64,000 nucleotides of DNA from Rubrivivax gelatinosus (GTDB lineage: Bacteria; Pseudomonadota; Gammaproteobacteria; Burkholderiales; Burkholderiaceae_C): positions 62,001 to 126,000 of the forward strand of contig NZ_SLXD01000012.1 of NCBI RefSeq assembly GCF_004340905.1, in the 5' to 3' direction. The notes below the pieces were generated by a model. It ran no database searches. It worked only from the letters and a program-made list of their open reading frames with translations, and was not told where the DNA came from. Positions 28,428-38,095 of the stretch are shown in pieces. The first letter of the stretch is position 1. Every line of letters begins with the position of its first letter. Made by a program: the position numbers and the translations under genes.

Positions 28428-30128
28428 CTAGAACGCGTAAGACGCCTGCGCCCACAGGCGCGGGCGGCGGTCGGGCTGGGACGTCGACGACTCGCTGCTC
28501 GTCGCCCAGGCCGAACTGAGCGAGACCGCCAGACGCGGCGTGCCCCAGCTCGCGCCCAGGCCGAGGCCCGACAGGTGGCGGAAGTTGTCCTCGTCCAGCC
28601 AGGGCTGGCGGTTCAGCTTGACGCCGCCGGCGTCGCCGAAGGCCTGCAGCTGCCAGCCCGGCGCCAGGTTCCAGCGCAGCTCGGCGCTGGCCAGCCAACC
28701 GCTGTCGCCCAGCGCCTCGCCTTGCGGGTAGGCGCGCACGCCCTGGCTGCCGCCCAGCGCGAACTTCTCTACCGAGGGCAGGTTGTGGTCGGCCGCTTGC
28801 CCGCGCAGGTTCAGCGCCAGGCTCCAGCCCGGTCTCAGGAACTGCACGCGCTGCAGCGCCAGCTCGAACTTGTTGAAGTCGCCGGCCGTCTGGGCACTGA
28901 CGGCGTCGAGCGCGGCACTGTCGGCATCCAGCGACAGCTTGCCGACGGTGAGGTTGAGCAGCAGCGTGTTGCTGCCGCCGGCTCCGAGGCCGTCGCGCCA
29001 GTCGCCGTTCAGCCCCAGCACCCAGTTGCGAAGCCGCTGGTGGGTGGTGGTGTCGGTGCTGTCGACGCTGTCGCGCAAGCGTTTGGCGTCGAACTGCAAC
29101 TGTCCGTACCAGTTGGCGTCGATGCTGCGCAGCAGGCCCTGGCGCAGATAGGCGCTGCTGACCTGCGAACGGCCGTCGGCGTCGAGCGAGGAGAAGTCCT
29201 TGCCGAGCCGGTAGCTCATGTTCGAGACCGCCACCCCCAGCCGCGTGGCGTACACGCCCAGCGGCAGCTGGTAGGCCAGACGCTCGTAGTTCAGATGATC
29301 GTTGCTGACTTGAACGCGCAGGCTCAGTTGGTCACCGAGGGCCAGCGGGTTGTTCCAGTACAGGCTGCTGCCGGCGCGGTACTCGCCGGTGTAGGTGCTG
29401 CCGAAGTTGTCCAGGTCGGCGCTGCCTTCGACACCGCGCGTCCTCGAGACCTCGACCAGCAGTTCCGACGCACCCAGCGCCTGGCCCGGGCGCAGCGTCG
29501 ATTGCACCTGGGATCCCGGGAGGTCGGCCAGCGTCAGCAGGGTCTGGTCCAGAACCCGGGCTTGCAGCGGCTGATCGGCCGGCAGCTGCCCGAGCGCGGC
29601 CAGCGCCGAAGGCTTGAGGCCGGCGGCGTTCATCAGTTCGACCTGGCTCAGCCGGCCTTCGAGCACGGCGATGCGCAGCACGCCGTCGTTGACCTCCTGC
29701 GCCGGCAGATAGGCGCGGGCCACCAGGTAGCCGGCGTCACGGTAGTGGCGCGTGAGGCGCGCGGCCAGGCGGGTCAGGTCGGCAAAGGTGAGCGGGCGGC
29801 CCAGTTCGTCAGCCAGCAGCGCCTGCAGCGTCGGCGTGTCGAAGACGGTGTTGCCCTGCAGCTCGAAGGCGCTGACCACGACCGTGGGCCCGCCCTCGGG
29901 GACCGAGTCGGTCGTGGGCTTGTCGACCTTGAGCGCCGGCGACGACGGGGAAGCCAGCGGAACCGGCGAGCGCGGCTCGCGCGAAATCTGGCCGGCATCG
30001 GGCGTCGCGGCACAGGCCTGGGCGGCAGCCAGCGCGAGAGCGCCGGCGATCAGTGCGTCGTTGAGGGGTTTGAGACGGTGCACGTTGGGCAAGGTTCGAT
30101 GTCGGTGGATGAGGCCCTGCGCCGGCAC
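28428..30128 (-). CDS. TpsB outer-membrane transporter of a two-partner secretion system
   Basis: A 566-aa protein of the ShlB/FhaC/HecB family. After a signal peptide (hydrophobic L-I-A-G-A-L-A-L-A-A-A-Q-A) come POTRA domains (about residues 80-240, with F-E-L-Q-G-N-T-V-F-D and G-Y-L-V-A-R-A-Y-L-P) and a 16-strand beta barrel ending in aromatic F, as outer-membrane proteins require. It would secrete the TpsA encoded 41 bp upstream. The start used gives a leader somewhat long for a signal peptide; an internal M is absent, so the upstream start is kept. Confidence 0.9.
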   Translation of the reverse strand: MPAQGLIHRHRTLPNVHRLKPLNDALIAGALALAAAQACAATPDAGQISREPRSPVPLASPSSPALKVDKPTTDSVPEGGPTVVVSAFELQGNTVFDTPTLQALLADELGRPLTFADLTRLAARLTRHYRDAGYLVARAYLPAQEVNDGVLRIAVLEGRLSQVELMNAAGLKPSALAALGQLPADQPLQARVLDQTLLTLADLPGSQVQSTLRPGQALGASELLVEVSRTRGVEGSADLDNFGSTYTGEYRAGSSLYWNNPLALGDQLSLRVQVSNDHLNYERLAYQLPLGVYATRLGVAVSNMSYRLGKDFSSLDADGRSQVSSAYLRQGLLRSIDANWYGQLQFDAKRLRDSVDSTDTTTHQRLRNWVLGLNGDWRDGLGAGGSNTLLLNLTVGKLSLDADSAALDAVSAQTAGDFNKFELALQRVQFLRPGWSLALNLRGQAADHNLPSVEKFALGGSQGVRAYPQGEALGDSGWLASAELRWNLAPGWQLQAFGDAGGVKLNRQPWLDEDNFRHLSGLGLGASWGTPRLAVSLSSAWATSSESSTSQPDRRPRLWAQASYAF

Positions 30129-30169
30129 GGCGCGGCCACCCCGCGGCGGCCGCGGTGCCGGCTGGCGGA

Positions 30170-33100
30170 TCAGTTGGCAGCAGGAACCGCGACGCCGCCG
30201 TTGGCGATGCGCAGCAGACGGCGGCCGCTGTTGGAGAACTGCAGGCTGCCGTCGGTCTCCCGGGACACCCGTTCGGTCGAGGCAAGGGTCGCGTCGGCCT
30301 GCGGCGCGGCATTCTGTTGCACGGTCCGCTGCTGGGCCTCGCTCAATGCGGTGGGCGCAGCCGACTCGATCGTCAGCACGCCGTCGACGTAGCGGATGCT
30401 GTAGTTGCCGGAGCTCAGGCCCGAAGCGGCGATCGTGTAGCTGCCGGCCGCCGTCGCGCCTTGCGAACTGCCGCCGTAGACCAGGCTGCCGTCCAGGGCG
30501 CCGGTCGTGTCGCCGCCCACCAGGCCACTCACGGTGATGCCGTTGCCGCCACCGTACGGCTGGCCGTCGACCGTCTTCTGCGCGTCGTTGGCGGTGATCG
30601 TCAAGGACGCCTGCGAGATGGTGGCGGTCGTGCTGGCGTTGCTGCTCAGCGTGTAGTTGCCGGCGTCGCTGCCGTTCAGGCTGCCCGACACCGTCACCGT
30701 CTTGCCGACGCCGGCGTTCTTGTCGGCGAAGCTGCCGCTGGTCGCCAGCGCCACGCTGTCGCCGTCGATGACGCCCGACAGCGTGCCCGAGGTCGTCGCC
30801 GACGTCGTGCCGTCGTAGACCTTGCCGTCCGCGACGATGGTGCCGCTGATCGCCTTGGCCGTGATCGTCGCCGTCGTCGTGGTATTGCTGCTGCTGAGCG
30901 TGTAGTTGCCAGCGTCGGTACCGCTCAGTTCACCGGCGACGGTGACCGTCTTGCCGACGCCGGCGTTCTTGTCGGCAAAGCTGCCGCGGGTCGCCAGCGC
31001 CACGCTGTCGCCGTCGATCACGCCCGACAGCGTGCCCGAGGTCGCCGCCGCCGTCGTGCCGTCGTAGACCTTGCCGTCGGCGACGATGGCGCCGGTAATG
31101 GCCTTGGCCGTGATCGTCGCCGTCGTCGTGGTGTTGCTGCTGCTGAGCGTGTAGTTGCCAGCGTCGCTGCCGCTCAGGCTGCCCGACACCGTCACCGTCT
31201 TGCCGACGCTGGCGTTCTTGTCTGCGAAGGCGCCGCTGGTCGCCAGCGCCACGGTGTCGCCGTCGATGACGCCCGACAGCGTGCCCGAGGTCGTCGCCGA
31301 CGTCGTGCCGTCGTAGACCTTGCCGTTCGCCACGATGGCACCGCTGATCGCCTTGGCGGTGATCGTCGCCGTCGTCGTGGTGTTGCTGCTCAGCGTGTAG
31401 TTGCCGGCATCACCACCGCTCAGGCTGCCGGCGACGTTGACCGTCTTGCCGACGCCGGCGTTCTTGTCGGCGAAGCTGCCGCTGGTCGCCAGCGTCACGC
31501 TGTCGCCGTCGATGACGCCGGACAGCGTGCCCGAGGTCGCCGCCGCCGTCGTGCCGTCGTAGACCTTGCCGTCCGCGACGATGGTGCCGCTGATCGCCTT
31601 GGCCGTGATCGTCGCCGTCGTCGTGGTGTTGCTGCTGCTGAGCGTGTAGTTGCCGGCGTCGCTGCCCGACAGGCTGCCGGCGACGTTGACCATCTTGCCG
31701 ACGCCGGCGTTCTTGTCGGCGAAGCTGCCGCTGGTCGCCAGCGTCACGCTGTCGCCGTCGATGACGCCGGACAGCGTGCCCGAGGTCGTCGCCGCCGTCG
31801 TGCCGTCGTAGACCTTGCCGTTCGCGACGATGGCACCGCTGATCGCCTTGGCGGTGATCGTCGCCGTCGTGCTGGCGTTGGTGCTGCTGAGCGTGTAGTT
31901 GCCGGCGTCGTTGCCGCTCAGTTCACCGGCGACGGTGACCGTCTTGCCGACACCAGCGTTCTTGTCGGCAAAGCTGCCGCTGGTCGCCAGCGCCACGCTG
32001 TCGCCGTCGATCACGCCGGACAGCGTGCCCGAAGTCGCCGCCGCCCTCGTGCCGTCGTAGACCTTGCCGTCGGCCACGATGGCGCCGCTGATCGCCTTGG
32101 CGGTGATCGTCGCCGTCGTCGTGGCGTTGGTGCTCAGCGTGTAGTTGCCGGCGTCGGTACCGCTCAGGTCGGCGGCGACGTTGACCGTCTTGCCTGCACC
32201 GGCGTTCTTGTCGGCAAAGCTGCCGCTGGTCGCCAGCGTCACGCTGTCGCCATCGACCACACCCGACAGCGTGCCCGAAGTCGCCGCCGTCCTCGTGCCG
32301 TCGTAGACCTTGCCGTCGGCCACGATGGCGCCGCTGATCGCCTTGGCCGTGATAGATGCTGTCGTCGTGCCTGCGCCGCCGCTAAGCACGTAGTTGCCAG
32401 CATCGTCGCCCGAGAGCATCCCGGTGTAGCTCACCGTCTTGCCGGTGCCGGTGTTCTTGTCGGCAAAGCTGCCGCTCTGGGTCAAGGTGACCGAGTCGCC
32501 CGTGATGACGCCGCTGAGGCTGCCGCCGCTGACGGTGGCCGTGGTCGTGCCGTCGTAGACCTTGCTGGCCGCGGTCGTCGTGCCGCTCAGAGTCAGCGTC
32601 GCCGCGGTGATCGTCGCGGTGCCGTCGACGAACTGAAGGTCGTAGCCCTGCTGGCCGGAGTACAGGCCGCTGGTGCTGATCGTGTAGTCGCCGACGTTCT
32701 TGCTGCTGGTGCTGCTGGTGACGGCAGCGCCATAGATCAGGCTCGTGTCCGCGCTCGTGTCACCGTAGCGGTAGCCTGTGCCGCTGAGGCTGGTGGTGCC
32801 GTCATAGGTCTTGCTGACATCGTCGGTCACGACGGTCAGCGAGGTCATGAAGCTGCGCAGCAAGGGCGTCGTGTAGCCGTCGTAGATGCGCCAGATCGAG
32901 GACGAGCCGCCTGCGTTGGCAATGCTCCAGCCGGCGTCGCTGAAGGTACTGGCCGTGCTGGCTTCTGCGGCGCTGAGCCCGCGGCTGGCGGTGTCGATCG
33001 TGCCGGTTCCACCGCCGACGCCTGTGCTGGAGACCGAGGTGAGCCAGAACGAGGAACCAAGAGCGCCATCATTGGTGCCCAGCAGCGCGCCCACATGGGC

Positions 33101-36100
33101 GCCAGCCCCCGTGACGCTGCCGGTGGCATAGGCGTTGGTGATGCTGCCGGTGCTGGTGTTGGTGCCGACCAGCCCGCCAACGTAGTCGCCGCTGCCTGAG
33201 ACGCTGCCCGTCGCATAGGCGTTGCTGAGGCTCCCTTCGTTGTCGCCGACCAGCCCGCCGGCGTAGTCGCCGCTGCCCGTGACGTTGCCCGTCGCATAGG
33301 AGTTGCTGATGCTCCCGTCGCTGCCGCCGACCAGCCCGCCGACGCCGCTACCTGACACGTTGCCCGTCGCAAAGGAGTTGCTGATGCTGCCAGGGCGGCT
33401 GTTGCCGCCGACCAGCCCACCAACGTAATTGACGACACCCGAGACATCGCTCGTGGCGTAGGCATTGCTGACGCTGCCTTCGTTCCAGCCGACCAGGGCG
33501 CCAACGGCCCATCCACCCGCGATGCTGCCCCCCAGCAGTCCGATGTTGCTGATGCTGCCCGAGCTCTTGCCGAACAGGCCGGTAAATAGGTAGTTGGAGT
33601 TCGAGCTGTCGATGCGATGGATCGTCAGGCCCGTGACCGTATGGTTGTTACCGTCCAGGCTGCCGCTGAAAATCGCATTCTCCTTGCCGACCGGCGAGAA
33701 GCCCAGGGTGGTCCACATGCCGCTGGCGTTCCTGCCATTGGTCTCGCTGGCGTCGATGTTGCGGCTGAGCGTGTAGCTGGCGCCCAGGTTGACCGCCATC
33801 AGCTGCAACTGGTGCGCGTTGCTGATGCTGGTGCTGTATTCGCTGTAGAGGAAGGGCCGGGTCGAGCCTTCGATCATCACCCATTGCTTGGTGCCGCTGC
33901 CGTCCGTGGCCACCCACACGCCCGAGCTGGTGTCCGCATCCGAGCCTGTCACGGTCTGGGTCCAGGTGCCCAGGCTGCTGTAGCTGGCATGGCTGTAGGC
34001 GCTGCTGCTGGTGACGGCGCTGACGTTGGTAAAGCTAGCGCTGTTTCTGCTGCCATAAGCCTGGGTCTTGCCGGTCGTGCTGCTGTCCCAGTAGCTGTTG
34101 CTGACGGTACCGCTGTAGCTGTTGCCGATGAGGCCACCGGCGCGCGAGCTGGCAGTCACCTGCCCGGTGGCATAGGCGTTGCTGATGGTGCTCGCGCGGA
34201 TGTAGCCGATGAGGCCGCCGGCGCTTTCGGATAGGGCGGTCACCGCACCCGTCGCGTAAACGCGACTGAGCGTGGCGTTCTGGGAGGCGCCGACCAGACC
34301 TCCCACGTTCAATTTCCCGCTGACGTTTCCGGTTGCGTAGGCGTCGCTCAAGCTGCTGCTTTCCTGGAGAGCGCCGACCAAGCCACCGATGGCGGTGGCA
34401 GCGCCGTTGCCTTGCACGGCGCTGCTGGCGAAGACGTGGGTCAGCTTGCCGCTGCCCGTGCTGCTGCCCACCAGCGCACCGACACGGCTGGCACCGGAGA
34501 CGCTGCCGCCGACCACGCCCAGGTCGCGGATCGTGCCTGAGTTGATGCTGAACAGGCCCACGTCCCCTGTAGTGGGCGCGACGATGGTCGGGTTGGACAC
34601 CGTATGCCCGAGGCCGGCGAAGGTGCCCGAGAAGGTGCCGGAGACCACCGATTCCGAGTAGGTGGTGCCCGAGGCGTCCAGATCCTCCGCCAACGCGTAT
34701 TTGCCCGACGGGCCGGTGCTGTCGATGGCGTCGAGTTGCGCCATGCTGTGGATCAGCGTGTAGCTGCTGCCATTGATGGACAGGCTGGCATTTGCGCCGC
34801 TGAGCGTGATGGGCGCGGCGATGTTGTAGTCGGTGCCCGAAGTGACGCTGCCGGCCGTGGCGTAGTTGCCGTAGTTGAGCACCAGCCCGGCACTCGCGCC
34901 GGTGGCGGTGATGGCGGCGTTGACGTTGATGTTGTTGTAGGCGTTGAGCGTCAGCGTGGTGTTGGCGCTCCAGCTGACGGCGGCGTTGACGTTGATGTTG
35001 CCGACGTCGCTGCCGGTCGTGCTGTCCGTGACCAGCGTGACGTTGTTGCTGGCCAGGTTGTTGCTCAGTGTCGTGGCGCCGATGCCGCTGTCCGTCTGCG
35101 CGCCACTGCCGCTGCTGATGGTGAAGTCGGTCGGGTCCACCAGCCAGGTGCCGGTCTTGCCGGTGGCGGACAAGGTGCTGATCTTGGCGTCGTCGCCGAT
35201 CAAGACATGGGCGCCGCTGGTCTCGATGAAGCCGCCGTCGTGTGCCGTGGAGGAAGCATCCAGCGTGCCGGCCACCTTCACCGTGCCGCCGTTGAAGCCG
35301 CCCATCAGCTCGATGCGCCCACCGGCGGTGCTGATGCCGCGCGCCTGGATCACGCCGGTGTTGTTGACCACCGTGTCGAGCAGCGCGTCCTTGGCGCTGG
35401 CACTGAGCAGCACCGAGCCGTCGTCGGCCTGGATCAGGCCGCTGTTTTCGGCCAGGGCCTTGTAGGTGCCGGCGTTCACCTGCACGGACAGCAGCTTGTT
35501 GCCGGTGAAGCTCAGCGTGATGGCGTCACCCGCAGCCAGTGCACTGGTGCCGCCCCTAGTGGTGATGGTGCCGGCGTTGCTGACCTGTTTGCCCAGCAGG
35601 GCCACATAGCCGCCGGTCAGGCTGCCTCGGTTGACCACGCTGCCCTGGCTGCCGTCGCCGCGCAAGCTGGTCTTGCCGGCCATGAAATCGGCGTCGCTGA
35701 GGCTCAGCGTCGAGGCCACCAGCCCGCCGACGTTGACGCTCGCGGTCTTGCCGAAAAGCACGCCGTTGGCGTTGAGGAGCCAGACCTGGCCGTTGGCCGT
35801 CAGCGCGCCGTCGATGACTGAACTCTCGCGGCCGGTGACCCGGTTGAGCGCGATGGCGCTGCTGTTGGGCTGGACGAACCTGACGCTCTCGCCGGCCCCG
35901 ATGCTGAAACTCGTCCAGTTGATCGCCAGATTCTGGCTGCCCTGCGTCACCGTGGTGGAGTTGCCACTGTGGTGGATGCTGCCGCTGCCGGCGCTGATGC
36001 TGCCGCCTGTCGGCCCGGCCCAGGCGCTGCTCGCCAACGCCGCAGCGGCGGCGAGTGCGACCCCCTGGGCGCGACGCGTGCGGCCTCCGCTGGACCGGCC

Positions 36101-36193
36101 GCGTCCGCGTGCCGTCTCGGGGACGGCTTGATAGGAATGGGAACTTTCGTTCCAGACGAGTCGGTAACTGTGGTTGGGCGAGTCGTTCGTCAT
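30170..36193 (-). CDS. TpsA exoprotein with GLUG and YDG repeats
   Basis: A 2007-aa secreted filamentous protein. The N-terminus has an extended signal peptide (Y-R-L-V-W-N, then a basic stretch and hydrophobic A-L-A-A-A-A-A-L) followed by the TPS secretion domain (about 60-310, with N-A-N-G-V-L-F-G). Residues about 520-1100 carry GLUG-type repeats (G-G-L-V-G, Y-A-T-G). Residues about 1200-1855 hold YDG repeats with K-V-Y-D-G-T, followed by an MBG-like domain and a short tail. Such proteins act in adhesion or biofilm. Codon and base use are less GC-biased than in the flanking nif genes, suggesting acquisition. It is divergent from nifV; the ribosome site is weak (AAAGA). Confidence 0.9.
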   Translation of the reverse strand: MTNDSPNHSYRLVWNESSHSYQAVPETARGRGRSSGGRTRRAQGVALAAAAALASSAWAGPTGGSISAGSGSIHHSGNSTTVTQGSQNLAINWTSFSIGAGESVRFVQPNSSAIALNRVTGRESSVIDGALTANGQVWLLNANGVLFGKTASVNVGGLVASTLSLSDADFMAGKTSLRGDGSQGSVVNRGSLTGGYVALLGKQVSNAGTITTRGGTSALAAGDAITLSFTGNKLLSVQVNAGTYKALAENSGLIQADDGSVLLSASAKDALLDTVVNNTGVIQARGISTAGGRIELMGGFNGGTVKVAGTLDASSTAHDGGFIETSGAHVLIGDDAKISTLSATGKTGTWLVDPTDFTISSGSGAQTDSGIGATTLSNNLASNNVTLVTDSTTGSDVGNINVNAAVSWSANTTLTLNAYNNINVNAAITATGASAGLVLNYGNYATAGSVTSGTDYNIAAPITLSGANASLSINGSSYTLIHSMAQLDAIDSTGPSGKYALAEDLDASGTTYSESVVSGTFSGTFAGLGHTVSNPTIVAPTTGDVGLFSINSGTIRDLGVVGGSVSGASRVGALVGSSTGSGKLTHVFASSAVQGNGAATAIGGLVGALQESSSLSDAYATGNVSGKLNVGGLVGASQNATLSRVYATGAVTALSESAGGLIGYIRASTISNAYATGQVTASSRAGGLIGNSYSGTVSNSYWDSSTTGKTQAYGSRNSASFTNVSAVTSSSAYSHASYSSLGTWTQTVTGSDADTSSGVWVATDGSGTKQWVMIEGSTRPFLYSEYSTSISNAHQLQLMAVNLGASYTLSRNIDASETNGRNASGMWTTLGFSPVGKENAIFSGSLDGNNHTVTGLTIHRIDSSNSNYLFTGLFGKSSGSISNIGLLGGSIAGGWAVGALVGWNEGSVSNAYATSDVSGVVNYVGGLVGGNSRPGSISNSFATGNVSGSGVGGLVGGSDGSISNSYATGNVTGSGDYAGGLVGDNEGSLSNAYATGSVSGSGDYVGGLVGTNTSTGSITNAYATGSVTGAGAHVGALLGTNDGALGSSFWLTSVSSTGVGGGTGTIDTASRGLSAAEASTASTFSDAGWSIANAGGSSSIWRIYDGYTTPLLRSFMTSLTVVTDDVSKTYDGTTSLSGTGYRYGDTSADTSLIYGAAVTSSTSSKNVGDYTISTSGLYSGQQGYDLQFVDGTATITAATLTLSGTTTAASKVYDGTTTATVSGGSLSGVITGDSVTLTQSGSFADKNTGTGKTVSYTGMLSGDDAGNYVLSGGAGTTTASITAKAISGAIVADGKVYDGTRTAATSGTLSGVVDGDSVTLATSGSFADKNAGAGKTVNVAADLSGTDAGNYTLSTNATTTATITAKAISGAIVADGKVYDGTRAAATSGTLSGVIDGDSVALATSGSFADKNAGVGKTVTVAGELSGNDAGNYTLSSTNASTTATITAKAISGAIVANGKVYDGTTAATTSGTLSGVIDGDSVTLATSGSFADKNAGVGKMVNVAGSLSGSDAGNYTLSSSNTTTTATITAKAISGTIVADGKVYDGTTAAATSGTLSGVIDGDSVTLATSGSFADKNAGVGKTVNVAGSLSGGDAGNYTLSSNTTTTATITAKAISGAIVANGKVYDGTTSATTSGTLSGVIDGDTVALATSGAFADKNASVGKTVTVSGSLSGSDAGNYTLSSSNTTTTATITAKAITGAIVADGKVYDGTTAAATSGTLSGVIDGDSVALATRGSFADKNAGVGKTVTVAGELSGTDAGNYTLSSSNTTTTATITAKAISGTIVADGKVYDGTTSATTSGTLSGVIDGDSVALATSGSFADKNAGVGKTVTVSGSLNGSDAGNYTLSSNASTTATISQASLTITANDAQKTVDGQPYGGGNGITVSGLVGGDTTGALDGSLVYGGSSQGATAAGSYTIAASGLSSGNYSIRYVDGVLTIESAAPTALSEAQQRTVQQNAAPQADATLASTERVSRETDGSLQFSNSGRRLLRIANGGVAVPAAN
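30606..32578 (-). repeat. In-frame tandem DNA repeat encoding eight YDG units
   Basis: The marker CGTCGTAGAC recurs at 30811, 31060, 31309, 31555, 31804, 32053, 32299 and 32551, i.e. every 246-252 bp (82-84 codons). Neighbouring copies are near-identical in DNA, which shows recent duplication or ongoing homogenisation. A ninth, divergent unit (K-T-Y-D-G-T) lies just upstream in the protein. Confidence 0.92.
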
Positions 36194-36224
36194 TCTTTAT
36201 TCGGTCTGCGACGCCAATCGGCCG

Positions 36225-36251
36225 GCCAATGCCGCGCGACGCGGCATTGGC
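36225..36251. other. Perfect 12-bp inverted repeat upstream of tpsA
   Basis: GCCAATGCCGCG (36225-36236) and CGCGGCATTGGC (36240-36251) flank a 3-nt spacer. It lies 32-58 nt before the tpsA start, so it could be an operator or a hairpin in the tpsA leader. No T-run follows on either strand. Confidence 0.7.
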
Positions 36252-36422
36252 ATTCGAACGTGGGCGTTCATTTCTGACGGAGGATCTGGACGAAGTCTAT
36301 GCGCGCAACGCAACCCAGACATGGCAGACATGGGCAGAAAACAGCCCGTTTCCGCCGCTATTTGGCAGTCTCACGGCCGCAGGCGCCCCACGGACGACGA
36401 CCGACAGCCGGCCGCCGAGATC

Positions 36423-36438
36423 TGTCGACAACGCGACA
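36423..36438. promoter_or_regulatory. NifA upstream activator site of nifV
   Basis: TGTCGACAACGCGACA fits TGT-N10-ACA. It lies about 105 bp upstream of the predicted nifV transcription start. Confidence 0.7.
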
Positions 36439-36508
36439 AAGAGGCCAACACCGGATTTCACGAGGAGAAATATTCTTAAAAAACAATCACTTGGAACATC
36501 CGCGGTAG

Positions 36509-36524
36509 TGGCACGGCGCTTGCG
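36509..36524 (+). promoter_or_regulatory. Sigma-54 promoter of nifV-nifW-fixABCX
   Basis: TGGCACGGCGCTTGCG is a perfect TGGCAC-N5-TTGC match. Predicted start near 36535, 20 nt before ATG 36555. This excludes an in-frame start at 36528. Confidence 0.88.
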
Positions 36525-36554
36525 ACGATGGCCCCGACATCGTCGGAGCACGCT

Positions 36555-37715
36555 ATGCAGCCAAGGCTGGCGCCCGGGCGCCTCATCATCAATGACACAA
36601 CGTTACGCGACGGCGAACAGACCGCCGGCGTCGCGTTCACCGACGCTGAAAAGCTCGCGATTGCAGCGGCATTGGACGCGGCGGGTGTCCCGGAATTGGA
36701 AGTCGGAATTCCGGCCATGGGCGAACACGAAGTCGGACTCATCCGCGACATCGCGAGTTCGCTGCGCCATGCACGCAGCATGGTCTGGGCGCGCATGGCC
36801 GACAGCGACATCGCCGCCGCGCTGCGCTGCGGCGCCGACATCGTGCACGTCTCGGTGCCGGTGTCCGACGTGCAGATCGAGCGCAAGCTGGCGCGCGACC
36901 GCGCCTGGGTGCTGCAGACGATCCGCCACCACGTCACCCGTCTGGCCGACGGCGGCGTCTCGGTCAGCGTCGGTTTCGAGGACGCCTCGCGCGCCGACGG
37001 CGGCTTCCTCGCCGCGGCCGCCGCCGCGGCCCAGGCCGCGGGCGCGCGCCGCGTGCGCTACGCCGACACGCTGGGCCTGCTCGACCCCTTCCAGACGCAT
37101 CTGCGCATCGCCGCGCTGCGCGCCGAGGTCGACCTCGAGATCGAGATCCACGCCCACAACGACCTGGGCCTGGCCACCGCCAACACGCTGGCCGCGGCGA
37201 TGGCCGGCGCCACGCACGCCAGCACCACCGTCAACGGCCTGGGCGAACGTGCCGGCAACGCGGCGATGGAAGAGGTGGTGATGGCGCTGCGCCACGTGCA
37301 CGGCATCGAATGCGGCATCCGCACCGAGACGCTGCCGACGATCAGCGCGCTCGTCGCCCACGCCTCCGGGCGGCCGGTGGCGCCGGGCAAGTCCATCGTC
37401 GGCGACGCGGTGTTCAGCCACGAAAGCGGCATCCACGTCGACGGCCTGCTGAAAGACCGCCGCAACTACGAGAACTTCGCCCCCGAGGAACTCGGCCGCA
37501 CGCACCGCCTGGTGCTGGGCAAGCACTCGGGCAGCGCCGCGGTCATCGAACGCTACGCGCGCCTGGGGCTGCCGGTGGCGCCGCGCCAGGTGCCGCGGCT
37601 GCTGGCGCGCATCCGCGCCCACGTCGCCTGCACCAAGCTCGAACCCAGCGCCGACGACCTGGCGCGCTTCTACCTCGACCTGTGCGAGGACACGCCTGCC
37701 TACGCCCATGCCTGA
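36555..37715 (+). CDS. nifV: Homocitrate synthase NifV
   Basis: A 386-aa DRE-TIM enzyme that condenses acetyl-CoA and 2-oxoglutarate to homocitrate, the organic ligand of FeMo-cofactor. The catalytic loop D-T-T-L-R-D-G-E-Q is at residues about 13-21, and the metal site H-A-H-N-D-L-G-L and H-E-S-G-I-H are present. ATG 36555 (M-Q-P-R-L) is chosen because the predicted mRNA begins at 36535. Nif location argues for homocitrate rather than isopropylmalate synthesis. nifW follows 19 bp later. Confidence 0.95.
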   Translation: MQPRLAPGRLIINDTTLRDGEQTAGVAFTDAEKLAIAAALDAAGVPELEVGIPAMGEHEVGLIRDIASSLRHARSMVWARMADSDIAAALRCGADIVHVSVPVSDVQIERKLARDRAWVLQTIRHHVTRLADGGVSVSVGFEDASRADGGFLAAAAAAAQAAGARRVRYADTLGLLDPFQTHLRIAALRAEVDLEIEIHAHNDLGLATANTLAAAMAGATHASTTVNGLGERAGNAAMEEVVMALRHVHGIECGIRTETLPTISALVAHASGRPVAPGKSIVGDAVFSHESGIHVDGLLKDRRNYENFAPEELGRTHRLVLGKHSGSAAVIERYARLGLPVAPRQVPRLLARIRAHVACTKLEPSADDLARFYLDLCEDTPAYAHA

Positions 37716-37734
37716 CCGCTCCGAGGAGACGCCG

Positions 37735-38079
37735 ATGATCAGCCTCACCCATCGCCTGCAACACCTGTCCAGCGCCGAGGACTTCCTGCGCTTCTTCGGT
37801 GTCGCCTACGAGGAGCGCGTCGTGCAGGTGAACCGCCTGCACATCCTCAAGCGCTTCCACCAGTACCTGAACGCCACGCCCGGGCTGGCGGGGCTCGACG
37901 AACTCGAGACCTTCCGCCGCTACCGCGAGCTGCTGACGCAGGCCTACGCCGACTTCGTCGCCTCCAGCGCCCAGCGCGAGAAGGTGTTCAAGGTCTTCCA
38001 GGACGCCGAAGGCGTGCGCGCGGTGCCGCTGGCCTCGCTGCGCCAGAGCCTGGCCGAGCGCCGCAGCGCCGGCGTCTGA
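37735..38079 (+). CDS. nifW: Nitrogenase-protective protein NifW
   Basis: A 114-aa NifW (nitrogenase-stabilising/protective protein), proposed to help protect or finish the MoFe protein. It shows S-S-A-E-D-F-L-R-F-F-G-V-A-Y and L-H-I-L-K-R-F-H-Q-Y-L near the start and K-V-F-x-V-F-Q near the end. ATG 37735 is preferred for its GAGGAG site; an ATG at 37708 inside the nifV end is less likely. It is followed by fixA after 16 bp. Confidence 0.93.
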   Translation: MISLTHRLQHLSSAEDFLRFFGVAYEERVVQVNRLHILKRFHQYLNATPGLAGLDELETFRRYRELLTQAYADFVASSAQREKVFKVFQDAEGVRAVPLASLRQSLAERRSAGV

Positions 38080-38095
38080 AACCGAAGGAGCAGCC

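Larger units (their letters stand above)
36194..36554. other. tpsA-nifV divergent intergenic region
   Basis: This 361-bp gap contains no convincing gene. It has the inverted repeat near tpsA, a NifA site and a sigma-54 promoter for nifV, and ACAATCACTT at 36483-36492. No clear promoter for tpsA was found. Confidence 0.65.

Noticed and set aside
30606..32578. Regular repeats resembling a CRISPR array
   Set aside because: The period is 246-252 bp, without short spacers, and the repeats code in frame for YDG units of TpsA. No cas genes are present.
36528..36554. Upstream in-frame ATG as nifV start
   Set aside because: It lies before the transcription start (about 36535) predicted from the sigma-54 promoter.
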